A stretch of DNA of 64,000 bases from Fragum whitleyi (taxonomy: Eukaryota; Mollusca; Bivalvia; Cardiida; Cardiidae), in the NCBI GenBank assembly GCA_948146395.1, contig OX411555.1:57288187-57352186 (forward strand), written 5' to 3'. Numbering within the stretch: the stretch's first letter is position 1; each line of letters starts with the position of its first letter. The notes under the pieces were generated by a model. That model saw only the letters and a program-made list of their open reading frames with translations, was not told where the DNA came from and did not search any database. The position numbers were made by a program, and so were the translations under genes. Positions 20,073 through 61,143 of this stretch are shown here, one piece after another.

Positions 20073-20468
20073 TTAAGCCCCGTTCCCACTGTCACGGTGT
20101 TGGTCCCGGACACCCACGGTACCTCCCGGTGGGGAAAGAGCCGGTATTCCGGGATCTTTTCTCTAAAAAAGGATTCATATTCCCGACATTGCCCCGGTGT
20201 ACCCCCGGTTTACTAGCAGGATCTTCCCGTTCGACCCCGGACTATCCCGATTTGTTCTCGGTTTGCCATGGTGTATTTACGGTGCAGGGGCTGGCGTGAT
20301 CCCGGTACGACCCGGTGTAACCCCAGTCGTCGCCGGTAGCGCACCGGTAGCCGCCGGTATCGCCCCTTCATATCACGGTTGTATTCCCGGTTTGTCACGG
20401 TTTCCCCCGGACCACTCATCCGGGACTAACCGGGGGTCCAAACCGTGACAGTGGGAACGGGGCTTAAG
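20073..20468. mobile_element. GC-rich TIR element (TTAA-flanked)
   Basis: TTAAGCCCCGTTCCCACTGT at the left and ACAGTGGGAACGGGGCTTAA at the right; the inverted ends extend to CACGGT/ACCGTG. The interior is GC-rich and full of CCCGGT words, in strong contrast to its AT-rich surroundings. TTAA at both edges suggests a piggyBac-like target site, but the TIR start is not the typical CCC, so I leave the superfamily open. Confidence 0.75.
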
Positions 20469-20788
20469 CTGAAAATGTCCACGGATCATCAGGGACTATT
20501 ACGGTTGAGCCAGGGTAGAGAACCGGACTTGCCCCGGAATATGCCGGTGTTTCTCCGGATTAAGCCGATTCTTGACATCCTCCCGGTGAGTCCCGGTGAC
20601 TGCCGGTTGTATTAAACATTTTAAAACATCCGGGGTCGGTTGCCGGATCAACAAGGTTCATCCCGGATGGTCCAGGATATTCACGGTGCTGCCACGGTTG
20701 TATTCCCGGTTTGTCACGGTTTCCCCCGGACCACTCATCCATGACTAACCGGGGGTCCAAACCGTGACAGTGGGAACGGGGCTTTAGG
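20469..20788. mobile_element. Second, left-truncated copy of the GC-rich TIR element
   Basis: Ends in the same right terminus (CCGGGGGTCCAAACC-type lead, then GTGACAGTGGGAACGGGGCTT) as the neighbour, with a CCCGGTGAGTCCCGGTGACT interior. No left TIR is visible. Confidence 0.65.
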
Positions 20789-21098
20789 TATAACAAACCC
20801 AAATTCATGATCATTTCATTAGTGTATATTTGTGATAATTGGGACTTAAATAGGATTAATATAATTATATGTATGGCTGCTTCAGATGTTAGATATTTTA
20901 CTTTTTTTGTCTTATACAACTGCAATGCCTTAACTTCCAGTATATGCTTCGATAAGATTTCTTTCTTTTAGTTTTGCATATTCATACAATGTTATTAAGT
21001 TTTAAGTTTCATACCTCAATGAAATCAACAAATACTCTCTTCATCTCTTAATTTAGATATCTTCTAATACTGCATCTGCATGTTATCCTTGTGATTAA

Positions 21099-21339
21099 CC
21101 CTTGTCATGCTGAATAAAAAACCTTGCCAAAATTATATTAAACTCAAAGTGCTGAAAGCTTTGATTTCCTAATTGTGAGTCGGCATTTGATTATGAAAAA
21201 ATATAATTTTGAAACATCTCTGGTTTGAAAAGGAAAAGCAGGTTGTATAGACAAGGATCAGATTGCACATATGTGCAGACTGATCTTTGTCCATACCTCC
21301 TGCCAAAGCAGGAATATTCCAGGATCAGCATGACAAGGG
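21099..21339. mobile_element. piggyBac-like MITE
   Basis: TTAA target sites flank CCCTTGTCATGCTG...CAGCATGACAAGGG. TTAA duplication with CCCT-type termini is the piggyBac signature. The inner part is also self-complementary (CAGATTGCACATATGTGCAGA region). Copies are at 22914-23146 and 28589-28833. Confidence 0.85.
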
Positions 21340-21719
21340 TTAAGGTCTATTATGAAGACTTTGTCTATTATGAAGTCTTTGTCTTATTGTGGACAATGAA
21401 GAAATGTTCAATTGGAGAATTTCAACATTATCCATTTTGGGATGTTCATGTGTGATTTTAGAATGTAGAAAATGATATGGGAAAAGAATTTACTTGTTCT
21501 TTTTCCAAGAAATGTGTCCTTTTTCCAAAATATTTTCTACAATCGACGAAATACAGGGCTATTAAGTCTGTACTAGATAAGAATTGATCAAATTATTGTC
21601 TTCATATGTAATGAATGTGTTGTTTCATAATTAGTCAAGTGCTCTTTGATGATATATGTTTCACCTTGTGAAAATTACTAGTCCTTTTTAACTTTGATCT
21701 GTGCTTTTTACTTTACATT

Positions 21720-22013
21720 CTTTTTATGACCCCGCACCTAAAGATCGGGGGCATATTGTTTTACCATTGTCTGTCTGTCCGTCCATCTGTCTGTCTGCAA
21801 AACTTAACCAAAAAACTTAACATTGCCAATATCTTCAAGCCTATTCAATATACAAGGCTCATATTTGGCATGATGATAGATCTTAATGATCGGCATCTGC
21901 TCATACCAAAGTCAAGGTCATGTGACAAGGTCAAGGTCATCTGTCAAGGTCAAACTTTGAAAAAAATTGCTGTTACGGGGGCATTAGTGTTTCACAAACA
22001 CATCTTGTTATAC
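21720..22013. mobile_element. Family-3 hairpin-ended element, reference copy
   Basis: The left end is TTTTTATGACCCCGCACC with a GATCGGGGGCAT stem and GTCTGTCCGTCCATCTGTCT minisatellite. The centre has three TCAAGGTCA-type half-sites. The right end is GTGTTTCACAAACACATCTTGTT, i.e. AACAAGA plus hairpin GTGTTTGTGAAACAC on the other strand. Confidence 0.8.
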
Positions 22014-22913
22014 ATCTTTTTACAAGAAATAGTTATTATCCCTCCCTCCAAGTATTGTCAAGCCTGCAGGGCCCAAGGTTATAAAACTTTTCTCACTCAC
22101 AACTCAAAAGTTTCTCAAATTCCAACTTGAGATTAAAGCTTCAATAATGTTGTGATACTAGAATAAATGTATGATAATTAAAGATAATGTTAATAAGTTC
22201 ATATGTTCAACCATTTACTTAATTCTAAATTTGAGAAAAGTCTCAATTCAGCGTGAAATAAGTATTATATCCTCTGGCACTGAAGTGGCTTTGACTTTAC
22301 ACATACACAATGTTACTCGACATGCTAATTCTTACTCTGGTAGGATGTATAGATAAAGTTCAAACTGTTTGTGTGTGCAGTCTGATCTTTGTCTAAATTG
22401 CATTTTCCTTATTTAATCTGAAAGAGTTTTAAAATCATATTTTTGCAATAAACATTGACTCATAATGCGTGCATCCAGCAATTTCACCACTTTGATTTTA
22501 TAGCAATTCAACATGACAAAGGTAAATCCTGATTTAAACCTATTATTATTTGACAGACATATACTCTATTTATTGATGGATTTCAAAACAATTTCGTGTG
22601 ATTGATCTCAAGGAGATGTGCCATTACAAAATTTACTATATACCTGTATTTCAAACATCAGGTCAACATTTTGTGTACATTGATAGGTGAAATACATGAT
22701 TTGGAACACATACAACCCTTAAGTGGTAGACCAGCAATTTCAATCAGGTCTCGGATTAGGTCAAGGTCATATAAGAGGTCTTTGGATTTGCTGGCTTTAC
22801 TAGAGTGTTGGTTTATATCTATTGAGATAGGACATACATTTGAACCCATTTCAAGACAATGTTTAAGACTGCTTCAAATTGAAGCAAATTGCAGAAAACT
22901 GAATTACAATTAA
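22014..22913. other. Intergenic DNA with worn MITE relics
   Basis: About 22330-22545 has words of the piggyBac-like MITE (GTGTGCAGTCTGATCTTTGTC, CAACATGACAAAGGTAAA). A TCAAGGTCA half-site lies near 22757. No gene seen. Confidence 0.5.
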
Positions 22914-23146
22914 CCCTTGTCATGCTGAACCAAGAATATTCCTGTTTTGACAGGAGGTATAGACAAAGATCAGCCTGCACCTATGTGCAGTCTGATCTAA
23001 GTCAACACCACCTGTCTGTTCCCTTTCAAGGCAGAGTTGTTATTGAATTTAATCTCCAAAGAGAAAGATTATCTACACCCTTGGATTCTAGGGCTTTCAG
23101 TACTTTGATATGAGTACAATTCTTAAAGAGGATTTTAAAACAAGGG
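22914..23146. mobile_element. piggyBac-like MITE, right end worn
   Basis: TTAA then CCCTTGTCATGCTGAACC at the left; at the right only ACAAGGG then TTAA is preserved. Interior TATAGACAAAGATCAGCCTG and TGTGCAGTCTGATCT shared with the other copies. Confidence 0.8.
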
Positions 23147-23601
23147 TTAAAACATGAACAAAGTGGGGACAAGATGCCACGATAAATAAAGGTATAGTAA
23201 CTATTAACTGTTCAATACTATAACAATACCCAAGCCTTTATTTCTCAGAAATCCTATGTTGTGGGTACCCATTTGAATCATCTCAAGATGTTTCCACATG
23301 AACTTTAGCATATGGTTTGCATTACTGTTGAAATATTTACTAAATACAGCAAGCACCCTTACGTTGCCATAATCAAGTCACATATCTCTTCTGTCCATCA
23401 AACAACCAATTGTCAAAATAAAACACTCATTTACAGTGATGTGTATATTGAATCAAGACATTTTCCACCATTTTCTTCTTTTTCATGGATGTACAATCTG
23501 AAGTTACGATATTTAGGTCACCTTTCTGCCTTTTGATTCATGTCCATTTCTGTATATTTGGCAGATGAATAAAATTTAAATATTTGAGAGGAGGGTGCCA
23601 C

Positions 23602-23989
23602 CAGGGATCAACACTAACACAAATCCTCGTGCCCAAGACCTGTAGATTTTAGGGAGGACTGGTAGATGTAACCATGCTGCAGGTCCTTCAGGCCTGTAGT
23701 TAATGGCAGTACTTAGTATTTCAAATCTATCATGTTTTGAAAAATAATTGCCTTTCCAAAAGTAAAATTTGCTTTACCGAGTGGAAAACATTGTACAAAA
23801 AGAAGAAATTGCTTGTCAAAAGCAATTTCTTCTTTTCCAACAATGTTTCCTTGCAATTTATCCCCCAAAATTGCCAAACATCAAACATGGTTTTCATGCA
23901 GGACCGGTTGTTATCATAGAGGACCTGTAATATTTAGAGATAACAGGTCCTTCAGGCTGGTGGCAAAAAGTAGTTAGTGCCAAACACTG
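23602..23989. mobile_element. Probable hAT-like MITE
   Basis: Ends CAGGGATCAACACTAAC and the inverted GTTAGTGCCAAACACTG. Inner inverted words (GAAATTGCTTGTC / GCAATTTCTTCTTTTCC) resemble the element at 48361-48736. No clear 8 bp duplication is seen, so the class is tentative. Confidence 0.55.
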
Positions 23990-24034
23990 GCCTGTAGATC
24001 ACGGGGATGGGGACAGTAAGAGTCTCAAATGTAC

Positions 24035-24275
24035 TATCCGAGATGCGTTTTTTACAACAAGATGAAAATCCCGCTAGATAACATTATTTAGGCGTCATAA
24101 GAAAAAGATTTTCAAAACTTCGAGTGAAAACATTCTACATCATCAAGGCCTCATGTTTCCTCATTGAGATATTTTATGATTCTTATTAAGCCTTTTAAAA
24201 ACCTTAATCTAAAAACACTACATCTTAAAAATGATAATTAGATACTTAAGAATCTAAATCTAAGAAACGCACCTC
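24035..24275. mobile_element. Possible MITE with GAGRTGCGTTT ends
   Basis: GAGATGCGTTTTTTACA at the left and AGAAACGCACCTCT at the right are inverted. The interior is AT-rich with no coding signal. Confidence 0.45.
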
Positions 24276-24371
24276 TGGTTTGATTGGAATTTGACATTTC
24301 TTAACCGTCATGCATTTGATACTGGTACATTGCCACTGGTACACTTAACAATGGATTCCTCGAGTTCCTCA

Positions 24372-24616
24372 GGGGTCTGTTTTACTAAACATCTTTCAAT
24401 CATTTTTTTGCTATAGTCAAAAATTAAAGTTGCTTCTCAAGTAGTATCTTAATATGGAATTCTGCCATGCAATATCTCATTTCAATCTTCTTTTAAAGAT
24501 GATTCCAGTGAGATATTGCGAGGCAGAATCTAACCTTGAATGAAAACACCAGGTACAATTTTTAATTTTGACTTACGATTATTTTTTTCATAAGGAGTTA
24601 AGTTAAACGTGCCCCA
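24372..24616. mobile_element. Worn copy of the GGGGCCCGTTTTACTAAAC foldback MITE
   Basis: GGGGTCTGTTTTACTAAACA at the left and GTTAAACGTGCCCC at the right. The centre has the inverted pair CAATATCTCATTTCAATC / GATTCCAGTGAGATATTG, as in the fresh copy at 44739-44981. Confidence 0.7.
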
Positions 24617-24984
24617 GATCCTTTCTAAGTCTGCAGCTGCTCATCCTGCATAAGTTTATGCTTATCCATCCCATTCCAGCCTTTTGTCAAAGACAATTCT
24701 CAATGGATATAAGCTATTGCTGTTTCTTTAATGCTTTTCGGTTGTTTATCGAGAAATAACGGTAGATTATCACTTGATAAACACCGCAAAAGCAGTGAAA
24801 TTATCAAAAACTTATACCCTTCTTTTGTGCATTTCATCCTATCTGACGTCATCTATGCAGGGCGAAATAAGTGACGTCACAATGAACGTTGCATAGCAAT
24901 CACGCGCAAAATGATGCGCTTTACGAAAATATGTCCTAGAAATTTCACATTTTGTCTCTTTTTTGCATTAAAGAAATAGAATAA
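24617..24984. other. Intergenic DNA with SINE debris and TGACGTCA words
   Basis: About 24620-24670 resembles worn SINE S1 body. TGACGTCA-type words occur near 24844 and 24872, as in the palindrome near 61725. No gene seen. Confidence 0.4.
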
Positions 24985-25135
24985 TCGTTTGTTTTTGAGT
25001 AAGATCAATTAATATTTCATTTCGTGAAAAAACAAAAGCTATATTTTCACTCATGGATCTGCCACTCGTGAAAATATAGCTTTTGTTGTTCACTCAATGA
25101 AATATAAATCGATCTTACACTTAAACAATTATCCT
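24985..25135. repeat. Large foldback
   Basis: AAAACAAAAGCTATATTTTC and the inverted GAAAATATAGCTTTTGTTGT are nearly perfect around CACTCATGGATCTGCCACTCGT. The outer arms (TTTTTGAGTAAGATCAATTA / ATCGATCTTACACTTAAAC) are weaker. Confidence 0.8.
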
Positions 25136-25618
25136 CTATGTATCTAGTCTGGGATCCAATAAATGAGTAGGAGTTACTTTCAAAGGTATTTTTTTTATGT
25201 TTAATGGTTTTATAAAAATAACAAGCTTACATATAGCTTTCACTGGCTTTTATTTATTTACTGTTTATTCCATGCACATCATGAATAAAGATAATGATTA
25301 TTACTCATAATTGTGTTTGTTTCATTTATTTCTGTAAACTAGATTCTACATCAATAAGTGAAGAGTTGAGGTTTGAAAGTATGAAATGAAATACATAAGA
25401 GAAGAACTTTTCTAACATAGCTACCCTAGTTTTTTCAATGGAACAGAAGTTGTCCTCGTCTTATTTAATACAAACGGTATCATTGAAATGAACTAGAATA
25501 CCTGTTTCAAAGCAATAAACTAGAATAGAAAAGATAAATTATTGTTTGATGCTTACGAAGTTCCATTCTAAACTTGATAAACATTAGCTCAAAGAAACCC
25601 ACTTAACATATTATATTT
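25136..25618. other. Intergenic DNA; nothing supported
   Basis: AT-rich; no element or coding signal recognised. Confidence 0.4.
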
Positions 25619-25857
25619 GAGCCTGTGCGTGACATTTTCAACCATTTGAACTATCCGTGAGGTGCAAAAATGGGGTAGCATAGACAGCCATATACTGTAA
25701 ATTTAAAGTTACCTGATGGTTTACAGATACTTTGAGACCTTCTCTATCTACTTAATGCATAGTGAAGACTCTGGTCAGACTGTGCGTATGCACAGGCTGG
25801 TCAGAGTCTGCTTTACCTATATTTGAAATTGTTGGAAATCTCACGCAAAGGCTCATT
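25619..25857. mobile_element. MITE with GAGCCTGTGCGTGACATTT ends
   Basis: GAGCCTGTGCGTGACATTTT and the inverted GAAATCTCACGCAAAGGCTC. The centre holds GACTCTGGTCAGACTGTGCG and GGTCAGAGTC. Two more copies are at 28992-29232 and 41876-42107. Confidence 0.8.
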
Positions 25858-25970
25858 TACATTCACATTGTTTCAACAAGAAATAGTACTTGAACAAAAT
25901 AATGACTGTGCCCAATTGATTGAATGATATAACATCATCTAATAACCACTCTCTCTAGCTCAGTTGGTCA

Positions 25971-25976
25971 TTTATT
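25971..25976 (-). other. Candidate HSPA9 poly(A) signal
   Basis: AATAAA on the minus strand, about 0.88 kb after the HSPA9 stop. Other weaker hexamers exist, so the 3' end is uncertain. Confidence 0.35.
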
Positions 25977-26627
25977 AACATACACATATTTCACACTTCT
26001 GCTTCAAAGAGAATTACAATACTCTACTAAATACACATACATAAAACTCTTTTAATAGCATTGTAATCCAAGATTGAAGAATTCCAAAACACTCATACCT
26101 ATTTACAAGAGCACCTCTATTGAAACAAACCTTTGGACTATCAGAAAACTTTTCCATACATACATTAACAGACATATCGAGCATACTGAAATTCCTAGTC
26201 ACATATATGGCTAATGAATGTACATTTACATGTGAACGTGAACGTAATCTTTAATGAATACAGGGGCATGTACACAATCAATATTCTTGATCAAAACATC
26301 AATTTTCAAATTTGCTCACCAGTAATCAATAATGTCTATCAAATATGGGGAGTATGAAATGTTGAATATTGATCAATTATATTGCAGTGGCTAAACCCCT
26401 CAAGATTGAAACATTTGTTGATTGCAAAATGGTTAAGTATCCAAGACCTTTATACTAGCATTTGAACAAATGCCGTTAAACAGTTTCCTGAATCTAACTA
26501 TAATTGAAACCATGATAAAAATCGCCAATTATTTCAAAGTAATGAGGTGATGACTGGCATGACCAATCACAATGAAAATATGATTTGAACGAAAGAATCT
26601 TCACCCATGTTATACAGCGTTTCCTTG

Positions 26628-26702
26628 GGTCAGAGTGAAACAGTTGCAACTGCCTATAAACATATAGGCAGTAACAACTGTTTCAGACTGAGCAGTCAAT
26701 TT
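26628..26702. repeat. Foldback FB-A, probably within the HSPA9 3' UTR
   Basis: GGTCAGAGTGAAACAGTTGC, AACTGCCTATA at the left, inverted TATAGGCAGTAACAACTGTT, TCAGACTGAGC at the right. About 155 bp beyond the HSPA9 stop on the gene's strand. Confidence 0.8.
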
Positions 26703-26856
26703 ACTTGAAACAATTATTTTACAGGGAACTGCGGGCAAGTCAAAATACTTGGTCTATTGACCAAGGTCTTAAAAACCAAATAAGCATAAATTACAAACAG
26801 TTTGTGTACTATCAACAAGTATTTAATGCTCAATTTGTGATATTTTTCTATTTTGT

Positions 26857-56159
<29,303 letters not shown>

Positions 56160-56330
56160 TTTTTTGTCTGCAGTTTAGTCCTCTCTCAGCACGTGTGGAT
56201 ATTTCGAGACTCGTGAGTTTCGTCAGACGAGATTGGTTACACTCACCGTGACCTTGATAACGAAATGCTTAGTCAAAGCGGGGAACCATTTATGTATATT
56301 AAGAAAGAACCCGCCCTCTGACGTCTTCGT
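56160..56330 (-). promoter_or_regulatory. HSPA9 5' flank / likely promoter
   Basis: Immediately upstream of the ATG on the minus strand. Contains an E-box CACGTG (56190-56195) and a TGACGTC word near 56319. I see no convincing TATA box or heat-shock-element array. Assignment as promoter is positional inference. Confidence 0.4.
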
Positions 56331-56636
56331 ACCTCTCTTTTTCATAAAATAATTATGTAATAAAGAAATTATGAAACAATTTGGTAGCTAGAATTACACA
56401 CTCAGTACGCATATGCGCTTTAATAAAAGTCGAATTGATGATTCTAGGTCTTTTTGGAAGAACAAACATAGAATCTCAATTATCTTAGCTGTAGTTATGA
56501 TGTTTCGGATGATAACGCATATAAGATACGATAAATTTTATTCAAAATCGGACAGGGTAAAACAATAAACTTTATAAGAACAGAATACTCATAACAAATG
56601 TGAAGCTGCTGTAAAACACGGGCTCTCATGATATAT

Positions 56637-59600
56637 TAGACTATGAGCCAGTATACACCCCCCCTCCCCCCCCCCAGGGGGAATTTTCGGGACTATGTTT
56701 TTTTGAAAGCCCAATGTCTAACAAGTATATTCTGAAAGTCTGCAACTTGGCTGTTGGGGCTTTTAGGAGTTATTGAGGTCAAAGGTCAACAAGTGCACTT
56801 TTTCTATGAAAGAATAAATGAGCTGGATTTGAAATGGTATATTCAACTATCTTTTCATGAAATTGAGCAGGAAATGGTTCTAGATGAATCACTAAATATT
56901 TTTCTGCTAGGAAATTTCATTTTAGGGTAATTTAATGATAATTTTTATGAAATCAAAGTACTGAAAGTACTGAAATCGGTTCATATACAAGAGATTAAAC
57001 CATAGACAATAGGCTATTTCAGACCACAGGAGGATTTTTTCGTTATATTTTCCCATCAACTTAAACAATAATTTGCCTGAAAGTAATTTGTATCATTTGT
57101 CATTTGATTTCTATTGTATTTGTTGGTTTTAAAGCTTAAGTCAGCCAGTGCATTTAAATGAATATCGTATATTTACGTAGATAAATTGAAAGGAAAACTT
57201 ATTTATTTAAGTTTCTGCGAATAAAATGCATTTTGAGGCAACTTTAACAACTCAAAATTATTGAAAGTATCAACTGTGGCACCTTTGAGAGTAAACTGCA
57301 TCTTCATAGATTTAATCAAAGAACTGAAATGACTGTATATCTTTGCTTATATACATGTTCAATCATAGGGAATACCCTTTTTCATTCTTAAAAGTGGAAC
57401 ATCCCTTTTGCTTTCTTTTATATCTTGTGTTCCTTGTAAAAGTTCATGTTGGTGTCAGATTGTGTCCATTGTAGTTGTGCTTTATATTAGTTTAGGTATA
57501 GATATAAAAGCAGTATAGATTTACTTTTATGTATAATGAAAGTATAGATAAAATGGTACAAAAGCTAGATTTTGCGGGTTTTTTTTGTTTGCATAGGCAC
57601 TTAATCACAGTTTCTTATAATTAAAAGAGTTACTCACTGTCATTTAAATATTGAATGGTTTAAGCTTTAAAGCACATAACTATTACTTTTTTATAGATCA
57701 AAGTACTGAAAGCACTGAATGTCAAAGATAAAAAAGAGACCAAATTTTTATCTCTCAAGAGTCAATTCCATTTTCTTTAGTCTAACAACAGTTATCACAA
57801 TTGTGTGAGTCTAGAAGGGAGCCATGGGGCCATAGGCTTTCTTGAATGTAAAATGGAATTCTTTCTAACCAACTCTTCGCCCATTAAGTGAACTTGATTA
57901 TTTACAATATTCAAACCTTAATGGAAAAAGTTATGTTTCCAATGGATATTTACATTTTCCAAACTTGTTTCTGATGTACTGAATGCTATTTTTTTCTTCA
58001 AAATTTGTTTTTGTAAAAACATTTCATCAGAAAATTCATATTTTGTTTCTGTGTCTTAAGGCATATTGCCCATATTTTTGGAAGATGACCACCTTTTCCG
58101 GCAGATAAAAAGCAAGGGGCCTGGTAGGTCCAGTAAATTGCATAGCTAGACTGAATATCAGTATTCAAATTTAAGTTTATATGAATCCTTTTGTGAAACT
58201 TTTTCATGAAAAATTATCATATATATAGAAGCTGATCAAAATGATAACTACATCAGCTATAAATTAATACTATTGATACTTATTACAGAGCTCACAAACA
58301 TTTTTTTTAAAAAGTCACATGTTTATCTTAAAATGTATGTGCAGAAATCATTTTTTATCAATGGCTCTTTGAAGATTTTGTAGTTTACAATCCTTTTAAT
58401 ATGCTTTGTGTGTAGACATAAGCACTGTTAGCATAAAGTATTTTTTTTTTTGCTTACATTGCACACTAATCACCCCAATTTACTCTTCAATCTAACAAAG
58501 ATATGTTTATTTTATTTCTGAAATAAATTATCTTGTAAGATGAGCATAAACATTTTCAGTTTGGTAAGTGTGAAAGAGATATATATTTGAGGCTTTTTGC
58601 TCATTCAAAAATTCTATAGCGAAATCTAAAACTCCAAATATAAATTTTGTGGCCTCCCCACACTCTCTTCTTGCCAGATTTTGAATGCAAAATACTGTAA
58701 AAAGGTCTATCAAAATACGATAAAGCTCTCTTCCAGGATGTCCACCATGACTTGAATTTAACATGAGTGTTTGTTTTCTCTGTTTTTTACCAATTTTGAT
58801 AATATCATTAATGTATATATAAATATGGATCATACTGAGTGCAAATTAGTAATCATTTAAATTTTGATGAAATTCTTTAAGGTTATGTTGCAATACTGTT
58901 GATATTTTGAAACTGATGAAACGAAATACTTGATAAAATAGAATTCTTGTTTTTTTACCTGCTTGACTCATTGCTCTCACACATTTTTTTTTCATTTTCA
59001 AAATTTTTAACTTAAATTTCATTTCATTTGTAATTCTAATGCAATTTCTACGATGTTGCAGGCTTAAGACAAAACATGAAGTTTTATGGAAACAAAGAGA
59101 AGCTTTGGAAAAGAGATGTTTACAGAAACTCTAGATTTATCTTTTCTCTAAGACGAAGGAAAATTCATTGACCATATTCCAATATCATTTTACAAACCAC
59201 TCTTATAAAAGAGTATGTGATGAGTATCGGTTTGAATTAGTATTAAGCTATGTCAACTGGTTTCGTTATAAGGTTATAATGTCAACAGATTGAAACGTTT
59301 ACTATTTAGCACCCATTTCTATATAAAATTAAATATGATGCCCATTTTGTGTATGAAAACCAGTCATAAAATGCTAATTGTATTATGTCAATCCTCTTTG
59401 ATCTGTTTCACTAATTGATGTAGGATATTTTCATAGTGGAAAAAAAATTCCTTGGTAGAAGACTTTTTTGCCAGATTTCAAAGCTTCCGGTATATTGCTT
59501 TGTAAAAAATGAATCTAACAAATATACACAAATCAGTTCAAATCTGAATCACTTTTTAACTAGATTTAATCATGATGTTCAGAATATTGAACAAACAAGA

Positions 59601-61143
59601 GAACTGACATTACTGACAAAGGGATGAGATATGTAATTAGGGTATTTTATATAAGGAAATAAAAGTAAATTGAAAAAGAAATTCAAGATTATAATATGCA
59701 AATCATGTTTCGGTACTTTCAGTGCTTTGAATTTCAACAAATAAGCCTGTTATCTTCAAAAATGTCTTGAAACTTTAATGAATTTGAATCACCGGTTCAT
59801 TGAATTGAATCATGACGTTCAGAATATTGTACAAACCAAATAACAAATATTACTGGCAAAAGAGTGAGACATTACTTAACAAATGTAGTGAATTTGTCAC
59901 AGTAGCTCCCCTTTACCAGATTTTTTTTTTATCAATTATGGAGAAAAGCTAAGGTAAGCAAAACTAAAAAATTCACATATGATAGTTTCAAATCATTCAA
60001 TTGTATAACAATTGTAAGTAAATTTGAATGGACTGGAAAATAAATTCCAGTTTATATTGTGTTAAAACCTTTATAATAAAAAAGACATATTTTGGTACTT
60101 TCAGTGCTTTAATTAGCTAAAATTAACTAATATGTTTACAGTTGGCTTCAACCTTTTTTGTAACTGTGTATTTTATTGAATGATAACATGCTGAACATGA
60201 TCATTCCAAATTATAAGCATCTAATGACAATAAGTTTTACTTATATTTTAGTATAGTTATGACACTGGCATACTCAGGCCATTATAGTAATCACAAATTG
60301 GGCACATTTAAGCAAGCAAAATGTTAAAAAACTTTGTTCATATGCTTAAAGGTATCCTCCAGCATGTCCAGACTAGTATAATTATTGGAAAAGGAAGCAG
60401 AAAAACTTTAGAAATTATGTAAAATCTATATAAGCAAAAAACGTCGGTTTTCAGTACTTTCAGTGCTTTGATTTGCTAAGAATAAACCTGATATGTGCTC
60501 AAATGCCTTGAAACTTTTCTTTTTTATTTACCTTTAAGAATTATGTAATTCAAAATATAATTAACATCAAATAAAAACATATATTGACAATTGGTGAAAT
60601 ATGAATAATAGTATAGTTATAGCTTTGGCTTGATCATGCCATGGCTTAAATCAGATTTTGAACAAAATTCAAGCAGGAAATGTCTAATAAACTTTGCTTG
60701 TAGGCTTCAAGGTATCCTCTAGTATGCTTAGAATAAAAGAAAATATTATTAAAGACAGAAAAAATCTTTTTAAATCTTGTTAAAATCTTCATTAGCAAAG
60801 AAAATTGTTGATTTTCGGTACTTTCAGTGCTTTGATTTGCCCAAAGCCTCTCTGAAAATCACACAAATGTGTTTAATCTTTGTAATAATGTTTTGGGTAT
60901 TGAATTATGTTGAAAAAGGTCCAAAGAAATTATCAATTCAACAAAATAAATATAAATTTCTGACTAAAGGTTAAGATTTAAATTAGTGTGCACTGGGTGA
61001 CCTTTGACCTCAATAATTCCTAAAAGCCCCAACCGCCAACTTGCAGACTTTCAGAATATACTCGGTAGACATTGGGCTTTCAAAAAAACATAGTCCCGAA
61101 AATTCCCCCTGAGGGGGGAGGAATCACCCTACTGGCCCATAGC
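56637..61143. mobile_element. ~4.5 kb non-coding element with ~150 bp inverted ends and inverted ~370 bp subterminal repeats
   Basis: The left end (GAATTTTCGGGACTATGTTT at 56661, AAAGCCCAATGTCTA, GGGGCTTTTAGGAGTTATTG) is matched inverted at the right (CAATAATTCCTAAAAGCCCC, TAGACATTGGGC, AAACATAGTCCCGAAAATTC), with only about seven differences over ~119 bp by eye. Outside this the match continues more weakly to TAGRCTATGRGCCAGTA at both edges. Inside, TACTTTCAGTGCTTTGA occurs at about 59711, 60093 (variant), 60452 and 60818, and in the opposite orientation (AAAGTACTGAAAGTACTGAA type) at 56957 and 57697. No long open frame. Superfamily unknown. Confidence 0.8.
56776..56788 (+). promoter_or_regulatory. 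Perfect DR1 nuclear-receptor motif in the left inverted end
   Basis: AGGTCA-A-AGGTCA, the direct-repeat-1 site known to bind HNF4/RXR/COUP-type receptors. About 620 bp upstream of the HSPA9 ATG. The same motif, reversed, lies at 60998-61010 in the right inverted end. Function here is unproven. Confidence 0.5.

Noticed and set aside
20018..20448. Proline/glycine-rich open frames in the GC-rich island.
   Set aside because: They cover the TIRs of a transposon, overlap on both strands and arise from CCCGGT-type repetition.
56160..56260. Heat-shock element in the HSPA9 5' flank (ATATTTCGAGACTCG region).
   Set aside because: Only imperfect single units of the nGAAn pattern are seen, not the three alternating units needed to claim a site.
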